The notes beneath the pieces were generated by a model, which had not been told where the DNA came from, did not search any database, and worked only from the letters and a program-made list of their open reading frames with translations. A DNA stretch of 64,000 nt from Pseudaminobacter soli (ex Li et al. 2025) (GTDB lineage Bacteria; Pseudomonadota; Alphaproteobacteria; Rhizobiales; Rhizobiaceae). The translations under genes were made by a program, and so were the position numbers. Shown piece by piece: positions 7,190-17,079 of the stretch. Every line of letters begins with the position of its first letter. Position 1 is the stretch's first letter. The stretch lies in assembly GCF_003012705.1 (NCBI RefSeq), contig NZ_PXYL01000001.1, positions 62,001-126,000 of the forward strand, written 5' to 3'.

Positions 7190-9274
7190 TTACTCCACGA
7201 ACACCTTCACGCTGGCCGCGCGGCCGGCGGCGTCGATGACCGTCAGCGTGGAATAGCCGGTGCCGTCGGGCTGCCAGGTGGCGGTGCGGCGGCGGGAGGG
7301 CTCTTCCAGCGGCTTGCCGTTGGCAAGCCAGCGGAACGGCGCGCGCCCACCTTGAAGCTTCAGCACCAGCGGGGTGGCGGCATTGGAGGCTGCGGCAAGG
7401 TCGACATGGGCGCCGTCGGGCGGGAATACGATCTGCGGCGCGGGCTCCGTTGCAGCTTTGACGGCAATCAGCCCATCCGGTGCCGGTGAAAAACGCTCCT
7501 GCGTCACCGGCAGGTCGGCGCGGGCGGTGCGGAAGGCGCCGGAGGGCGCACGCGGCAGCGGCACGGCGGCAAGGCCCGATTTGGCAAAAGCTTCGAACAG
7601 GATAGGCGCGGCCGTGGTGTAGCCGGAAATGCCGGGCACAGAACCGGCATCCGCGCGGCCTACCCAGACGCCGAGCACGTAACGGCCATCGAAGCCGACC
7701 GACCATGCATCGCGATAGCCGTAGGAGGTTCCGGTCTTGTAGGCGATGCCGCGCCGGGCAGCACCCTCGGGCGGCTTCACGCCCGACAAAATGTCGGCGA
7801 TCTGCCAGGTTGCCCGCTCGTCCAGCACGGTGCCGCCGCTGTTCCAGATCGGGGCGGTTTCGGTGCCGTCGCGCAGCGTGCGCGCCTTCCCGCCATTGGC
7901 GAGCCCGATGTAGAGCTGCACCAGATCGCGAAGCGAAACGCCCACGCCACCGAGGCCGATGGCCAGCCCCGGCGCCTCGCCCTTGGGCAATACCGGCGTG
8001 ACGCCCGCCTGGCGGAAGCGCGCCGTCAGCCGCGCGGGGCCGACCGCGTCGAGCAGGCGAATGGCCGGCACGTTGAGCGACAGTTGCAGCGCCTGGCGCA
8101 CGCTGACATCGCCCTGGTAGCTCATGTCGAAATTGCGCGGGCGATAGCCGCCGAAATCGGCCGGACGGTCCTCGATCAGCGTCTCCTGCGCGACGAGCCC
8201 CTGTTCCATCGCGAGCCCATAGATGAACGGTTTCAGGGTCGAGCCCGGCGAGCGCACGGCCCGTGTCATGTCGATCCAGCCGGAGCGGCCACCATCGAAA
8301 TAATCGGCAGAGCCGACCTCGCCGAGGATCTCGCCATTCTGCGAATCCGCCAGCACCATGGCGACCGAGATGCGTGGGCCGAGCTTTGCGGCCGCGTCTG
8401 CGGCAACGGTTTCAAGGCCTTGCTGAACGTTCTTCTTGAGGGTCAGCTTGTGCCGCATCTCGGAAGGTGCCTTGCGTAGCGCGACGTCGGCGACATGCGC
8501 GGCGAGCGCGGGCAGGGCAAGGCGCGTTTTGGAAACGGGTTCCGTCGCGGCGTGTGCCGCTTCGCGCTCGTTCAGCACGCCAGCCGCGACCATGCGCTGG
8601 AGCACGCGGTCGCGCGCGGCCTCAGCCGTCTCGCGGTTGCGGTCGGGGCGGCGGCGTTCGGGAAGCTGGGGCAGGGCAACCAGCAGCGCCGCTTCCGGCA
8701 CGGTGAGCCGGCGCGGTTCCTTGCCGAAATAGGCAAGGCTCGCGGCGCGCACGCCTTCGAGATTGCCGCCATAGGGCGCGAGCGTGAGGTAGCGTTCGAG
8801 GATTTCGGTCTTGGAGAGCCGGCGCTCGATCTGCAGGGCGCGCAGCACCTGCAACAGCTTGGAGCCGAGGCTGCGGCTTTCGCGCGGCTCGATCAATCGG
8901 GCGAGCTGCATGGACAGCGTCGAGCCGCCGGAAACGATGCGGCGATTGCCTGCGAACTGCTTTGCGGCCCGCAGCAACGCCAGCGGGTCGACGCCCTCAT
9001 GGTCGAAAAAGCGTTTGTCCTCATAGGCGATCAGCATTTTAACGAATTGCGGATCGACCTGGTCGAGGCGGGTGTCGAGCCGCCAGTAGCCGTCGGGCGT
9101 CGCATAGGCGCGCAGAAGCGCGCCGTCGCGGTCCAGCACTTCCGTCGAGACGGCAAGCCGTGCGGGCAGGGGCGGGGGATAGGCGCGGTCGAGGGCGTAG
9201 AGAGCGCCGACCGCCGCCGCGGCGAGGCCGATTGCGGCCGCGCCGAAGACTGTCAGCTTGCGAAGCGCTCTCAT
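7190..9274 (-). CDS. pbpC: Penicillin-binding protein 1C
   Basis: 694 residues. N-terminal membrane anchor (about 10-27), then a GT51 glycosyltransferase domain with FVKMLIAYEDKRFFDHEGVD and GGSTLSMQLARLIEP, and a transpeptidase domain with STLK (S345 nucleophile, K348), SLN further on and KTGTSYGYRDAW near residue 510. The C-terminal roughly 100 residues form the PBP1C-specific beta domain (BiPBP_C). It polymerises and cross-links peptidoglycan. It starts 2 bases after the stop of the alpha-2-macroglobulin gene; this pairing is conserved in many proteobacteria, where the macroglobulin is thought to guard the periplasm if PBP1C repair is needed. Confidence 0.93.
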   Translation of the reverse strand: MRALRKLTVFGAAAIGLAAAAVGALYALDRAYPPPLPARLAVSTEVLDRDGALLRAYATPDGYWRLDTRLDQVDPQFVKMLIAYEDKRFFDHEGVDPLALLRAAKQFAGNRRIVSGGSTLSMQLARLIEPRESRSLGSKLLQVLRALQIERRLSKTEILERYLTLAPYGGNLEGVRAASLAYFGKEPRRLTVPEAALLVALPQLPERRRPDRNRETAEAARDRVLQRMVAAGVLNEREAAHAATEPVSKTRLALPALAAHVADVALRKAPSEMRHKLTLKKNVQQGLETVAADAAAKLGPRISVAMVLADSQNGEILGEVGSADYFDGGRSGWIDMTRAVRSPGSTLKPFIYGLAMEQGLVAQETLIEDRPADFGGYRPRNFDMSYQGDVSVRQALQLSLNVPAIRLLDAVGPARLTARFRQAGVTPVLPKGEAPGLAIGLGGVGVSLRDLVQLYIGLANGGKARTLRDGTETAPIWNSGGTVLDERATWQIADILSGVKPPEGAARRGIAYKTGTSYGYRDAWSVGFDGRYVLGVWVGRADAGSVPGISGYTTAAPILFEAFAKSGLAAVPLPRAPSGAFRTARADLPVTQERFSPAPDGLIAVKAATEPAPQIVFPPDGAHVDLAAASNAATPLVLKLQGGRAPFRWLANGKPLEEPSRRRTATWQPDGTGYSTLTVIDAAGRAASVKVFVE

Positions 9275-9276
9275 GG

Positions 9277-12200
9277 CTACTGCGCCGCCACCTCCATCAT
9301 GCCGGTCGAGGTGCGGGCCGAATATTGCGGCCTATACATGTCCTCGACGCTCGCTGCCGGGTGTGCATACAGGCCGGGCGTCACCGCGCGCACGACATAG
9401 GCCAGCGTGATCGAGCTTGCATCGCCGGCCTGCCGGTCGAAGGCGGCGACGAAACGGTCGTCGCGGAATTCGAGATGCGCCGGTTCAGTACGCTCCAGCC
9501 AATCGAAATTCGAGAGTTCGGCGCTGGACACCAGCCCCGGATTGTCGATCTCGAACCCGGCCGGCAGTAGGTCGGTCACCAGCACGCGCGAGGGCCAGTC
9601 GTTGAGCTCATCGATCTTCAGCACCACGACGAAGCGCTCGTTCTGCTGAACGCTGGTCACATTGGCCTCGGAGCCGTCGAGCGTGTAGTAAGTGCGCTGG
9701 ATATTGAAGCCATCGCCGCCGGCGGGTAGCGACTGCGCCGGCGCCGCTACGGCAGTCACCACCGCCTGCAGCGGGTCGCTGCCGGTGTTGGCGATGACGA
9801 GCGGATTGGCCTCCAGTTCCTTGCCGCTCATCTCCTCCGAATAGACGCCGCTATGCGCGGTGCCGTTGACGGTGAGCTGGATGGTGTCGTTGTTGGCCCT
9901 CAGCGCGCGGGCGGCCAAAAGCATCCAGGCCTGGTCCTGCGTGCTGAGATAGGTCGCCGCCTTGCGCTCGGTGGAGACGAATTTGATCAGCTCCGGCACG
10001 ATTTTGGGCGCCGGGCGGCTTTCGGCGGCAAGCGCCAGCATGGCCGCACCGTCGCGGAGGCGCGAGCCGTAGTCGGAGCGCGTGTAGTCGTGCTGGGTGC
10101 TGGCTTGGGCCAGCCCCAACGCGGCGTGGAAAGTGCTTTCGGCGCGCTGCTGGTCGCCATAGAACGCGAGGCTCGCCGCCAGCTGGGCCACGGCCATCGG
10201 GCTCGTGAAGGCCTCAAGCTGCGTGTCCGAATAGTAGCGCAGGTCGCCGATGGAAGCCTTCTTGTTGCGGGCCAGCACATAGAGCGCATAGGCGATCTCG
10301 CTGCCGCGTCCCTTGAGGTCGACGTCGTAGGAGATGGCGTTCTGCAGATTGCCCAGCGCCTGCGACAGCGCCTCGGTCGGCACCTCGTAGTTCTTCTCGC
10401 GCGCCCTTGTCAGGAAGTCGGTGACATATGCGTCGAGCCAGAGGTCGCCGGAACCGGGGCCCCAGAGACCGAACGAGCCGGAGGACGACTGATAGCTCAG
10501 TACGCGATAGATCGCGTCCTGGGTGCGCTTGCGCAAGTCCGGATCGTCGCTCATGCCCGCGCTTTGCGGCATTTCGCTGAGATAGAGCAGCGGCAGTGCC
10601 CGGCTGGTGGTCTGCTCGGCGCAGCCATAGGGGTAGCGGTCGAGCGACAACAACAGCGACGGCACATCGAAAGCCGAGGCGTGCGACACGCCTACGCTGA
10701 CGGAGGCGCCGTCGAGCAGAGAAGCGGCCAACAGTTCGCGATCGACGCGCACGCTGCCGCCATTGGGTTTCAGGTCGACCACGGTGCGCGTCGTCACCGG
10801 CAGGTCGGCGGGGCGTATCGGCAGCGACAAGTTCTGCTCGACATCCACGCCATTCGCGTCATTGGCAATGCGGATCGAAATCTGCGCGGTGCCGGTTGCG
10901 TGCGCGGTGAGCGGGATTGCCAGCGACTGGCGCTTGCCGCCGGTCAGCGTGACATGGTCGGGCAGGGCGCCTTCATTGGCGGCGAGGTTGTCGCCAGTGA
11001 CGATGGAAAGCCGATAGTCACCATCGGGCGCGTCGGTGTTGGCGATGTCGAGGTGCAAGGTCGCCTGGTCGCCGGGAGCGAGGAAGCGCGGCAGGCCGGC
11101 CGTCAGCACCACCGGATCACGGACGATAACGTCGGTCACGGCGTGGCCGACGGCCTCCTTGGTCCAGGCCACGGCCATCACGCGCACCGTGCCGTTGAAC
11201 TGCGGCAGGTCGAAGTCGATGGTCGCCTTGCCTTCGCCGTCTAGCTGCACCGGGCCCGAGAAGAAGGCGACAAGCTTTTCGGTGGGCGGGCTGCCTTCGG
11301 TTGCCATGTTGGCGCCGTCGCCGCCGGTGCGCAGCTTGCCGGTGGTGCCGAGCGAGCCATCGATCAGCCGGCCGTAGAGGTCGCGCAGCTCAAGCCCCAG
11401 CTGGCGCTGGCCGAAGAACCAGTTTTCCGGGTCGGGTGCCTGGTAGCGGGTGAGGTTAAGGATGCCGACATCCACCGCCGCGACCATGACATAGGCTTCG
11501 CTGGCGGCCGACGCGCCGGTGACCTGGACGGGAATGGAAAGCGTGCGGCGCGGCTCGGACTTTTCGGGCGGCGTCAGCGTTACGCCGAGCTTCTTCTGGC
11601 CTGGGTCGACCTTCAGCCATTTCACGCCGATGGCGCGCGCTGGCATGCGCGATTCCTGCGCATCGCCGGGCCTGTAAAGCGTGGCGGTGACATAGGCGCC
11701 GGCGCCCCAGTCGCTATCGACCGGAATATCCACCGTCGCGCCGCCTTCGGGCACGCTCGCCGTGACGGTCTTCAGCAGCCGGTCGGCGCCGATCGTCACC
11801 AGCAATTCGCCTGCGAAGCGCGGCGAAACTTGCAGCTTGGCCGTCTCGCCGGCGGCATAGCTGTCCTTGTCGAGGGCGATTTCCAGCCCGTCGGGTGTCT
11901 CGGTCGAGGTCGAAGTGACGAACCAGCCGGCATTGAATTCGTAGCTGGTCGCCGGGCCGGCGGGGTCGGAAGTCTCGATCTCGAGCCGGTAGCGGCCCCA
12001 ATCGACCGGAACTGAGATCGCGGCTTCCTTGTCGGAGGCGAGATCGATGGTGCCATTGGCGACCGCGCGGGTGAAGGTCACCGGCTCGTAGTTCCAGGAA
12101 TTGTTGGAGCGATACCACTGATAGTTCCGCTCGATCTTCACCACCGACCATTGCGCGCCCTGCAGCGCCTGACGGTCGCCCTGCGGGTTCACGGCAATGA

Positions 12201-14760
12201 TGCTGAACTTCGCCGTCGAGCCTTGCGGCACCTCGTCGCCGGAGAAATCGGGGCGGATGCCGAACATCTGGCCTTGCGGGCGGATGCCGATGTCGAACGC
12301 GCGTTCCACCGCGCGACCGCTGCCTTCGCGCATGCGCACGGCGACGGCGGCATTGAGCAGGCGCGTCGTCGAAGGCAGCTGGTCGATGGCCAGGGGGAAG
12401 GTGGCCTTGCCGTCATCGCCCACCGGCGGCAGCTCATCCAGCGGAATTCGCGTGGCTTCGCCTTCCTGTTCGTCGGCCAGCCCGAAATAATAGCCCTTGA
12501 ACTTTTCCCAGTCGCGTTTGGTCGAAATCGTCACTTCGCCTTCCAGCGCAAGGCCGGCGGCCGGCGCGCCATAGAGGAAGCGGCCGTCGACGGTGACGTT
12601 GGCCTGCTCGCCGGCGGCGATCTCGCTGCGGTCGCTGGTCATGTCGAATTCGATGCGGTCGGGGACAAAATCCTCGACCAAAAATCTCTGCGTCGCCGCG
12701 GCCGGCTGCTTGGGATCGGTGTGGATCGCCATGCTCCAGGTGCCGCGCATGGCATTGACCGGCAGCGTCAGGTCCACGGCATGTCCGCCCACCTTGGCGC
12801 CATCGGAGATGAGGCGCCGATCCTCGACGCCGTCGGGCCGGGTGAAGACGAAGGTGAGCGGCAGGTTTTCGACCGCCTTGGCCGCATCGTCGCGGACAAG
12901 TGCTGCCGCATGCACTTCCTCGCCGGCGCGGTAGATGCCGCGCTCGGTCCAGGCATAGACGTCGAGCGCGCCGGGGGAGGCGCGGCCCGCCACGCCTCGG
13001 TCGGAGAGATCGAAGCCGGCGCGGGTCATGTCGAGGAAGACGAAATCGCTGTCACCCTGGCTGGCCATCAGCACCGCCGGCACCATGGCGCCGGTGCCGC
13101 GCGTCAGGCCCGGCGTGAAGGTGGCGCGGCCCTCGGCGTCAGTCGTCGCCGTGCCGAGCACCTCGTTGTTGCGGGCGAGCAGCGTCAGCGCAACGCCGGC
13201 GATCGGCTTGGCGGAGCCCAGCGAGCGGGCGAAGACATTGAGGCCATCCTCGCCGGTATAGGTTGAAAGGCCGATATCGGAGACCACGAACCACTGCGTA
13301 GCTTTGGACTGGTAGTCCTCGCTGCGGTCGTTCTGCGGCTGGGCGGTCAGTACATAGACGCCGGGCTTGCGGTTGGGCAGCGCCTCGTCGATGGGGAAGC
13401 TGGTGGTGACTTCCTTGTTGAGCTCGTTGCCGGCAACGTCGATCTCGCCTTCCCAAATCGGCTCGCCCATCTGGTCGGAAATGTTGTTGATGTCGTAGCC
13501 GTCGAGCTGGCGCAGGAACTGGTAGCCGGAGAGGAGCTGCGCAAGCGAGCGGTCGCCGATGCGGAACAGCTTTACGTCGGCGGTCGCCATGTTGACGGTG
13601 ACCAGCGGAATGCCGCGACGGGCGGTGGCGGGCAGGACAAAACTGTCGCCGGTGAAACGCACCGAGGGCGTGCGGTCCTGCACATAGATCGAGAGCGTCA
13701 CGGGCGCGGCAAGCGCCTCGTTAATCGCAGCCGGCAGGCCGGCGCGGAAGGTGACGCGATAGTGGCGGCCGTGCTCCAGGCCTTCGACACAGATCTGCTT
13801 GTCCTTGGCCTCGATGGCTTTCGGGGCGGCGTCGTCGACTTTCACGAAGGGCGTGTAGTCGACGCCCGCCTTGACCAGTTCCTCGGAAAACTGCGCGCAG
13901 ATGCGAGGCGAGGCGCTGTCGTTGTCCACCGAGTGCTCGACGATGCGGAAACCCTTGCGCGCCTTGAGGTCCTCATATTCGGCGCGGACGGAAGCCGAGT
14001 TCACCAGCGCAAGGCTCGCCTCATAGGCCTGCAAGGCAGAGCGGTAGAGGTCGCGCTTGTCGAGCGCCACCGCCAGCACGGCAAGCGCGTCGGCGCGCGC
14101 GACGGCGGTGCGCGAAAGCTGGTAGCCGTTCCAGGCGGCCGAGGTGCCGTCACGCTGGAGCTTTGCGGTCTCCTCGTCGTTCGTCGGCGAAGCGCCGAGG
14201 ATGGCGCGGGCAAGGTCGATCCAGAGCGTGCCGTCATCCGGCGACGTCGCGACCGCCGTGGTGAACTTTTCCATCGCGGTGCGCGGGTCGCCGTTCTGCA
14301 TTGCCGTATTGCCGGCTTCCGTCAGCGCGGCGAGCCCTTCTTCGCCGGTGGCGATATTGTCGAGGTCGGAGCGGAAACGGCGCGCTTCATCGACCAGATT
14401 GCCGGCAAAGAAACCCAGTTCGGCAGGGGCGCCGATGTCGGGAGCGCTGTCCTGCGTCACCACCTTGCCGGCGACCGCGCCGGCAAAGGGCTTCATATGG
14501 CTGAAGTCGGACTTCAGGAAGCACCACTTGGCCTTGATGTTGTAGGTGAAGGCGCGGCAGGCGGAGTCGCCCAGGCAGGTGCTCTTGCACTGGTCGAGTG
14601 AAAGGTTCTGCACCGAGCGCAGGTCGAAGCCGAAATAGTCGCTGTCGGATGTGGTTGCGATCGAGCGAGCCTCGACGGCGCCTGCCGGTCCCGAGAAAGG
14701 CAGCAACAGCAGAAGGAGGAATGCGAAAGTCGAACAAAAACGAGCGGCGCGATTTGACAT
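9277..14760 (-). CDS. Bacterial alpha-2-macroglobulin family protein (YfhM-like)
   Basis: 1827 residues from ATG 14760 (GGAGGGG ribosome site; an upstream ATG at 14802 lacks one). Sec signal peptide FAFLLLLLLPFSGPAGA. An N-terminal PAN/Apple-like domain follows, about residues 35-95, with CKSTCLGDSACRAFTYN and a CF pair, a feature not found in short YfhM forms. Then repeated MG beta-domains, the bait region, and the thioester motif GCAEQTT with C1380 and Q1383, followed by the alpha-alpha thioester domain (SLLLSLDRYPYGCAEQ). It traps proteases in the periplasm by covalent capture. Not obviously lipidated: the signal peptide ends AGAVEA without a lipobox. Operon with pbpC. Confidence 0.93.
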   Translation of the reverse strand: MSNRAARFCSTFAFLLLLLLPFSGPAGAVEARSIATTSDSDYFGFDLRSVQNLSLDQCKSTCLGDSACRAFTYNIKAKWCFLKSDFSHMKPFAGAVAGKVVTQDSAPDIGAPAELGFFAGNLVDEARRFRSDLDNIATGEEGLAALTEAGNTAMQNGDPRTAMEKFTTAVATSPDDGTLWIDLARAILGASPTNDEETAKLQRDGTSAAWNGYQLSRTAVARADALAVLAVALDKRDLYRSALQAYEASLALVNSASVRAEYEDLKARKGFRIVEHSVDNDSASPRICAQFSEELVKAGVDYTPFVKVDDAAPKAIEAKDKQICVEGLEHGRHYRVTFRAGLPAAINEALAAPVTLSIYVQDRTPSVRFTGDSFVLPATARRGIPLVTVNMATADVKLFRIGDRSLAQLLSGYQFLRQLDGYDINNISDQMGEPIWEGEIDVAGNELNKEVTTSFPIDEALPNRKPGVYVLTAQPQNDRSEDYQSKATQWFVVSDIGLSTYTGEDGLNVFARSLGSAKPIAGVALTLLARNNEVLGTATTDAEGRATFTPGLTRGTGAMVPAVLMASQGDSDFVFLDMTRAGFDLSDRGVAGRASPGALDVYAWTERGIYRAGEEVHAAALVRDDAAKAVENLPLTFVFTRPDGVEDRRLISDGAKVGGHAVDLTLPVNAMRGTWSMAIHTDPKQPAAATQRFLVEDFVPDRIEFDMTSDRSEIAAGEQANVTVDGRFLYGAPAAGLALEGEVTISTKRDWEKFKGYYFGLADEQEGEATRIPLDELPPVGDDGKATFPLAIDQLPSTTRLLNAAVAVRMREGSGRAVERAFDIGIRPQGQMFGIRPDFSGDEVPQGSTAKFSIIAVNPQGDRQALQGAQWSVVKIERNYQWYRSNNSWNYEPVTFTRAVANGTIDLASDKEAAISVPVDWGRYRLEIETSDPAGPATSYEFNAGWFVTSTSTETPDGLEIALDKDSYAAGETAKLQVSPRFAGELLVTIGADRLLKTVTASVPEGGATVDIPVDSDWGAGAYVTATLYRPGDAQESRMPARAIGVKWLKVDPGQKKLGVTLTPPEKSEPRRTLSIPVQVTGASAASEAYVMVAAVDVGILNLTRYQAPDPENWFFGQRQLGLELRDLYGRLIDGSLGTTGKLRTGGDGANMATEGSPPTEKLVAFFSGPVQLDGEGKATIDFDLPQFNGTVRVMAVAWTKEAVGHAVTDVIVRDPVVLTAGLPRFLAPGDQATLHLDIANTDAPDGDYRLSIVTGDNLAANEGALPDHVTLTGGKRQSLAIPLTAHATGTAQISIRIANDANGVDVEQNLSLPIRPADLPVTTRTVVDLKPNGGSVRVDRELLAASLLDGASVSVGVSHASAFDVPSLLLSLDRYPYGCAEQTTSRALPLLYLSEMPQSAGMSDDPDLRKRTQDAIYRVLSYQSSSGSFGLWGPGSGDLWLDAYVTDFLTRAREKNYEVPTEALSQALGNLQNAISYDVDLKGRGSEIAYALYVLARNKKASIGDLRYYSDTQLEAFTSPMAVAQLAASLAFYGDQQRAESTFHAALGLAQASTQHDYTRSDYGSRLRDGAAMLALAAESRPAPKIVPELIKFVSTERKAATYLSTQDQAWMLLAARALRANNDTIQLTVNGTAHSGVYSEEMSGKELEANPLVIANTGSDPLQAVVTAVAAPAQSLPAGGDGFNIQRTYYTLDGSEANVTSVQQNERFVVVLKIDELNDWPSRVLVTDLLPAGFEIDNPGLVSSAELSNFDWLERTEPAHLEFRDDRFVAAFDRQAGDASSITLAYVVRAVTPGLYAHPAASVEDMYRPQYSARTSTGMMEVAAQ

Positions 14761-15257
14761 GGGATCCCCCTCCGGTCGCTGCTGCATCTTCCGAGCATCC
14801 ATGTGACCAAGCCGGGGGCGTGCTTGTCAACGGATCGGCACAGCCTTCTAGCTGTGGTGGATGACATTTCGACGTCGCGCCCCGCAGGGTGCGATCCGCA
14901 GCGGATATGCCGGGGTGTTCGTTCGTGTGGCAATGGTGCCCAGGAGCTTTCCACAATTTTCAGTGGTATGGGCGGATTTTGCTGCGGTAGCGACGTTGAA
15001 AGCCTTGTCTGGCCTCACGTTGCGGCCGGTCTGGCGCTGCCTCTTTGCCGAAGCCGGCACTATCTTGTGACGCTGCGGAAGATTTCTCCCGATTCCGCGA
15101 CGCAATATGACTTTTGCGTCAAGATTGTCGCTTTCGCGCGAACCGTCTCCCATCCAAAATTGCAAATTTGCTCTTGCGTTTGTTTCGCAGTCCTTTTGAT
15201 ATCGATGGCCGGAAGGAATGCTAATCGGCGAAAAGCCAATAACAATGGGAGAACAGC
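14761..15257. other. Intergenic region between the divergent macroglobulin and ABC importer genes
   Basis: About 500 bases with no supported gene; the open frames crossing it are low quality and overlap on both strands. A perfect palindrome GACGCAA-N8-TTGCGTC lies at 15099-15120, roughly 140 bases before the binding-protein start, and the sequence from 15090 to 15200 is AT-richer, so the importer promoter and an operator are probably here. Confidence 0.45.
15099..15120. promoter_or_regulatory. Palindrome GACGCAA-N8-TTGCGTC
   Basis: Perfect 7-bp arms separated by 8 bases, upstream of the peptide-type ABC importer operon. The shape suits a dimeric regulator of LacI/GntR type. No regulator gene is adjacent, so the binding protein is unknown. 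Confidence 0.35.
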
Positions 15258-16913
15258 ATGACATTCTACAAGAGCAACGGGGATCGCGTGCCCGATCACA
15301 TTCGCAAGCTCGCCGAGAGCGCGAAGTCGGGCGAAGTCGATCGCCGCGAATTCCTGGCGCTGGCCAGCGTGTTCGGTGCTTCCACGGCCATGGCATATGG
15401 CATGATCGGCGTTGCCGTGCCGACGCAGGCCCGCGCCGACGAGCAGCCCAAGACGGGCGGCGTGATCAAGGTGGCCATGTCCATCAAGGACCCGAAGGAC
15501 CCGCGCACGGCCGACTGGTCGGAAATCTCCAATGCCGAGCGCCAGGCGCTCGAACCGCTGGTGAAGTACACCCGCCAGTACACCTTTGAGCCGTATCTGC
15601 TCGAGAGCTGGGACATCAATGAGGACGCGACCGAATACACGCTGCATGTGCGGCCGGGCGTCGAATGGAACAATGGCGACAAGTTCACCGCCGACGACGT
15701 GATCTACAATCTGGAGCGCTGGGCCGATAAGAGCGCCGAGGGCAATTCCATGCCCGGTCGTCTGGGCACCCTGGTCGACGAAAAGACCGGCAAGCTGGAC
15801 AAGAATGCTGTCACCAAGGTCGACGACATGACCGTCAAGCTCAAGCTGGGCAAGCCGGACATCGCGCTCATTCCCAACATGTGCGACTACCCGGGCCTGA
15901 TCGTCCACAACTCGTTCGACGAGAAGGGCGCCAACTTCAAGAACTGCCCGATCGGCACCGGCCCGTTCGAGCTCGTCTCCTACGACGTCGGCCAGAAGGT
16001 CGTCTACAAGCGCCGCGAGACCGGCAAGTGGTGGCAGGGCGACGTCTATCTCGACGGCGTCGAGTTCATCGACTACGGCACCGATCCGGCGGCGACGGTC
16101 GCGGCCTTCGAGTCCGGCGAGGTGCACACCAACCACGAGACGACTGCCGATTACGTCAAGATCCTCGAAGGCGTGGGCGCCCCGGTCTCGGAAGTCGTCA
16201 CCTCGGCCACGGTCGTTTCGCGCTTCAACGTCAACAACAAGCCGTATGACAACCAGAAGGTTCGTCAGGCGATGTGCCTGGCCGTCGACAATGCGACGGT
16301 TCTGCAGCTCGGCTACGGCAATGCCGGAACGGTGGGCGAAAACCACCATGTCTGCCCGATCCATCCGGAATATGTCGAGCTGCCGAAGGTCGCGCGCGAT
16401 CCGGCCAAGGCCATGGAGATGCTGAAGGAAGCCGGCGTGGCCGACTTCGAGCACGAGCTGATCAGCAACGACGAGGACTATCACAAGAACACCACCGACG
16501 CGATTGCCGGGCAGCTTCGCGAAGCCGGCATCAAGGTGAAGCGCACGGTGCTGCCGAGCTCGACCTTCTGGAACGACTGGACCAAGTACCCGTTCTCGGA
16601 AACCAACTGGAACATGCGTCCGCTGGGCATCCAGGTCATCGCAATCGCCTACCGTTCGGGCGAAGCCTGGAACGAGAGCGGCTACGCCAATCCCGAGTTC
16701 GACAAGAAGGTCAACGAGGCGCTCGGCATCGCCGACGCGGAGAAGCGCAAGGTTGTGATGAAGGACATCGAGCAGATGCTGCAAGACTCCGGCATCATCA
16801 TCCAGCCCTACTGGCGCAAGCTCTACATCAACATCAAGCCCGAGGTTAAGAACCACGCCATGCACCCGACCTACGAGGCTGATTTCGGTAAGGTCTGGCT
16901 CGATCAGGCGTGA
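15258..16913 (+). CDS. ABC transporter substrate-binding protein, family 5 (peptide/nickel type)
   Basis: 551 residues. Long N-region followed by a twin-arginine motif [13 protein letters not shown] (residues about 28-40) and hydrophobic stretch ending VPTQARADE, so export is probably by Tat. The mature part has the SBP_bac_5 signature features: [20 protein letters not shown] near residue 125, and [20 protein letters not shown] near 235. ATG 15258 follows GGGAGA. It is the first gene of a binding protein, two permeases, double ATPase operon. Family 5 proteins bind peptides, oligosaccharides, nickel chelates or opines; nothing in the sequence fixes the ligand. Confidence 0.88.
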   Translation: MTFYKSNGDRVPDHIRKLAESAKSGEVDRREFLALASVFGASTAMAYGMIGVAVPTQARADEQPKTGGVIKVAMSIKDPKDPRTADWSEISNAERQALEPLVKYTRQYTFEPYLLESWDINEDATEYTLHVRPGVEWNNGDKFTADDVIYNLERWADKSAEGNSMPGRLGTLVDEKTGKLDKNAVTKVDDMTVKLKLGKPDIALIPNMCDYPGLIVHNSFDEKGANFKNCPIGTGPFELVSYDVGQKVVYKRRETGKWWQGDVYLDGVEFIDYGTDPAATVAAFESGEVHTNHETTADYVKILEGVGAPVSEVVTSATVVSRFNVNNKPYDNQKVRQAMCLAVDNATVLQLGYGNAGTVGENHHVCPIHPEYVELPKVARDPAKAMEMLKEAGVADFEHELISNDEDYHKNTTDAIAGQLREAGIKVKRTVLPSSTFWNDWTKYPFSETNWNMRPLGIQVIAIAYRSGEAWNESGYANPEFDKKVNEALGIADAEKRKVVMKDIEQMLQDSGIIIQPYWRKLYINIKPEVKNHAMHPTYEADFGKVWLDQA

Positions 16914-16928
16914 TCGACCGGTTGTCGA

Positions 16929-16954
16929 GGGGAGGGGCGCCAAAGCCCCTCTCC
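16929..16954 (+). other. Stem-loop after the binding-protein gene
   Basis: GAGGGGC (16932-16938) pairs with GCCCCTC (16945-16951) around the loop GCCAAA, extended outward by G-C pairs. No T-run follows. As at cysP-cysT, it lies directly after a binding-protein gene and before the permease, fitting a 3' mRNA stabiliser that uncouples expression levels. Confidence 0.55.
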
Positions 16955-17079
16955 ATTGCTCCTAACATGCCCGAAGTAGCGGAAGTCGACGTGATATGCG
17001 GCTGACGCGTCGCGACGGCATGTGCAAGAACAACAGGGGTTGAGCGTATCGACCCCGACCCCACCGGCAGGGGGCCGAA

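Noticed and set aside
9853-11244. 463-residue plus-strand frame
   Set aside because: Antisense of the macroglobulin gene; no family pattern.
15060-16943. 627-residue minus-strand frame
   Set aside because: Antisense of the family 5 binding protein, whose motifs, ribosome site and signal are clear.
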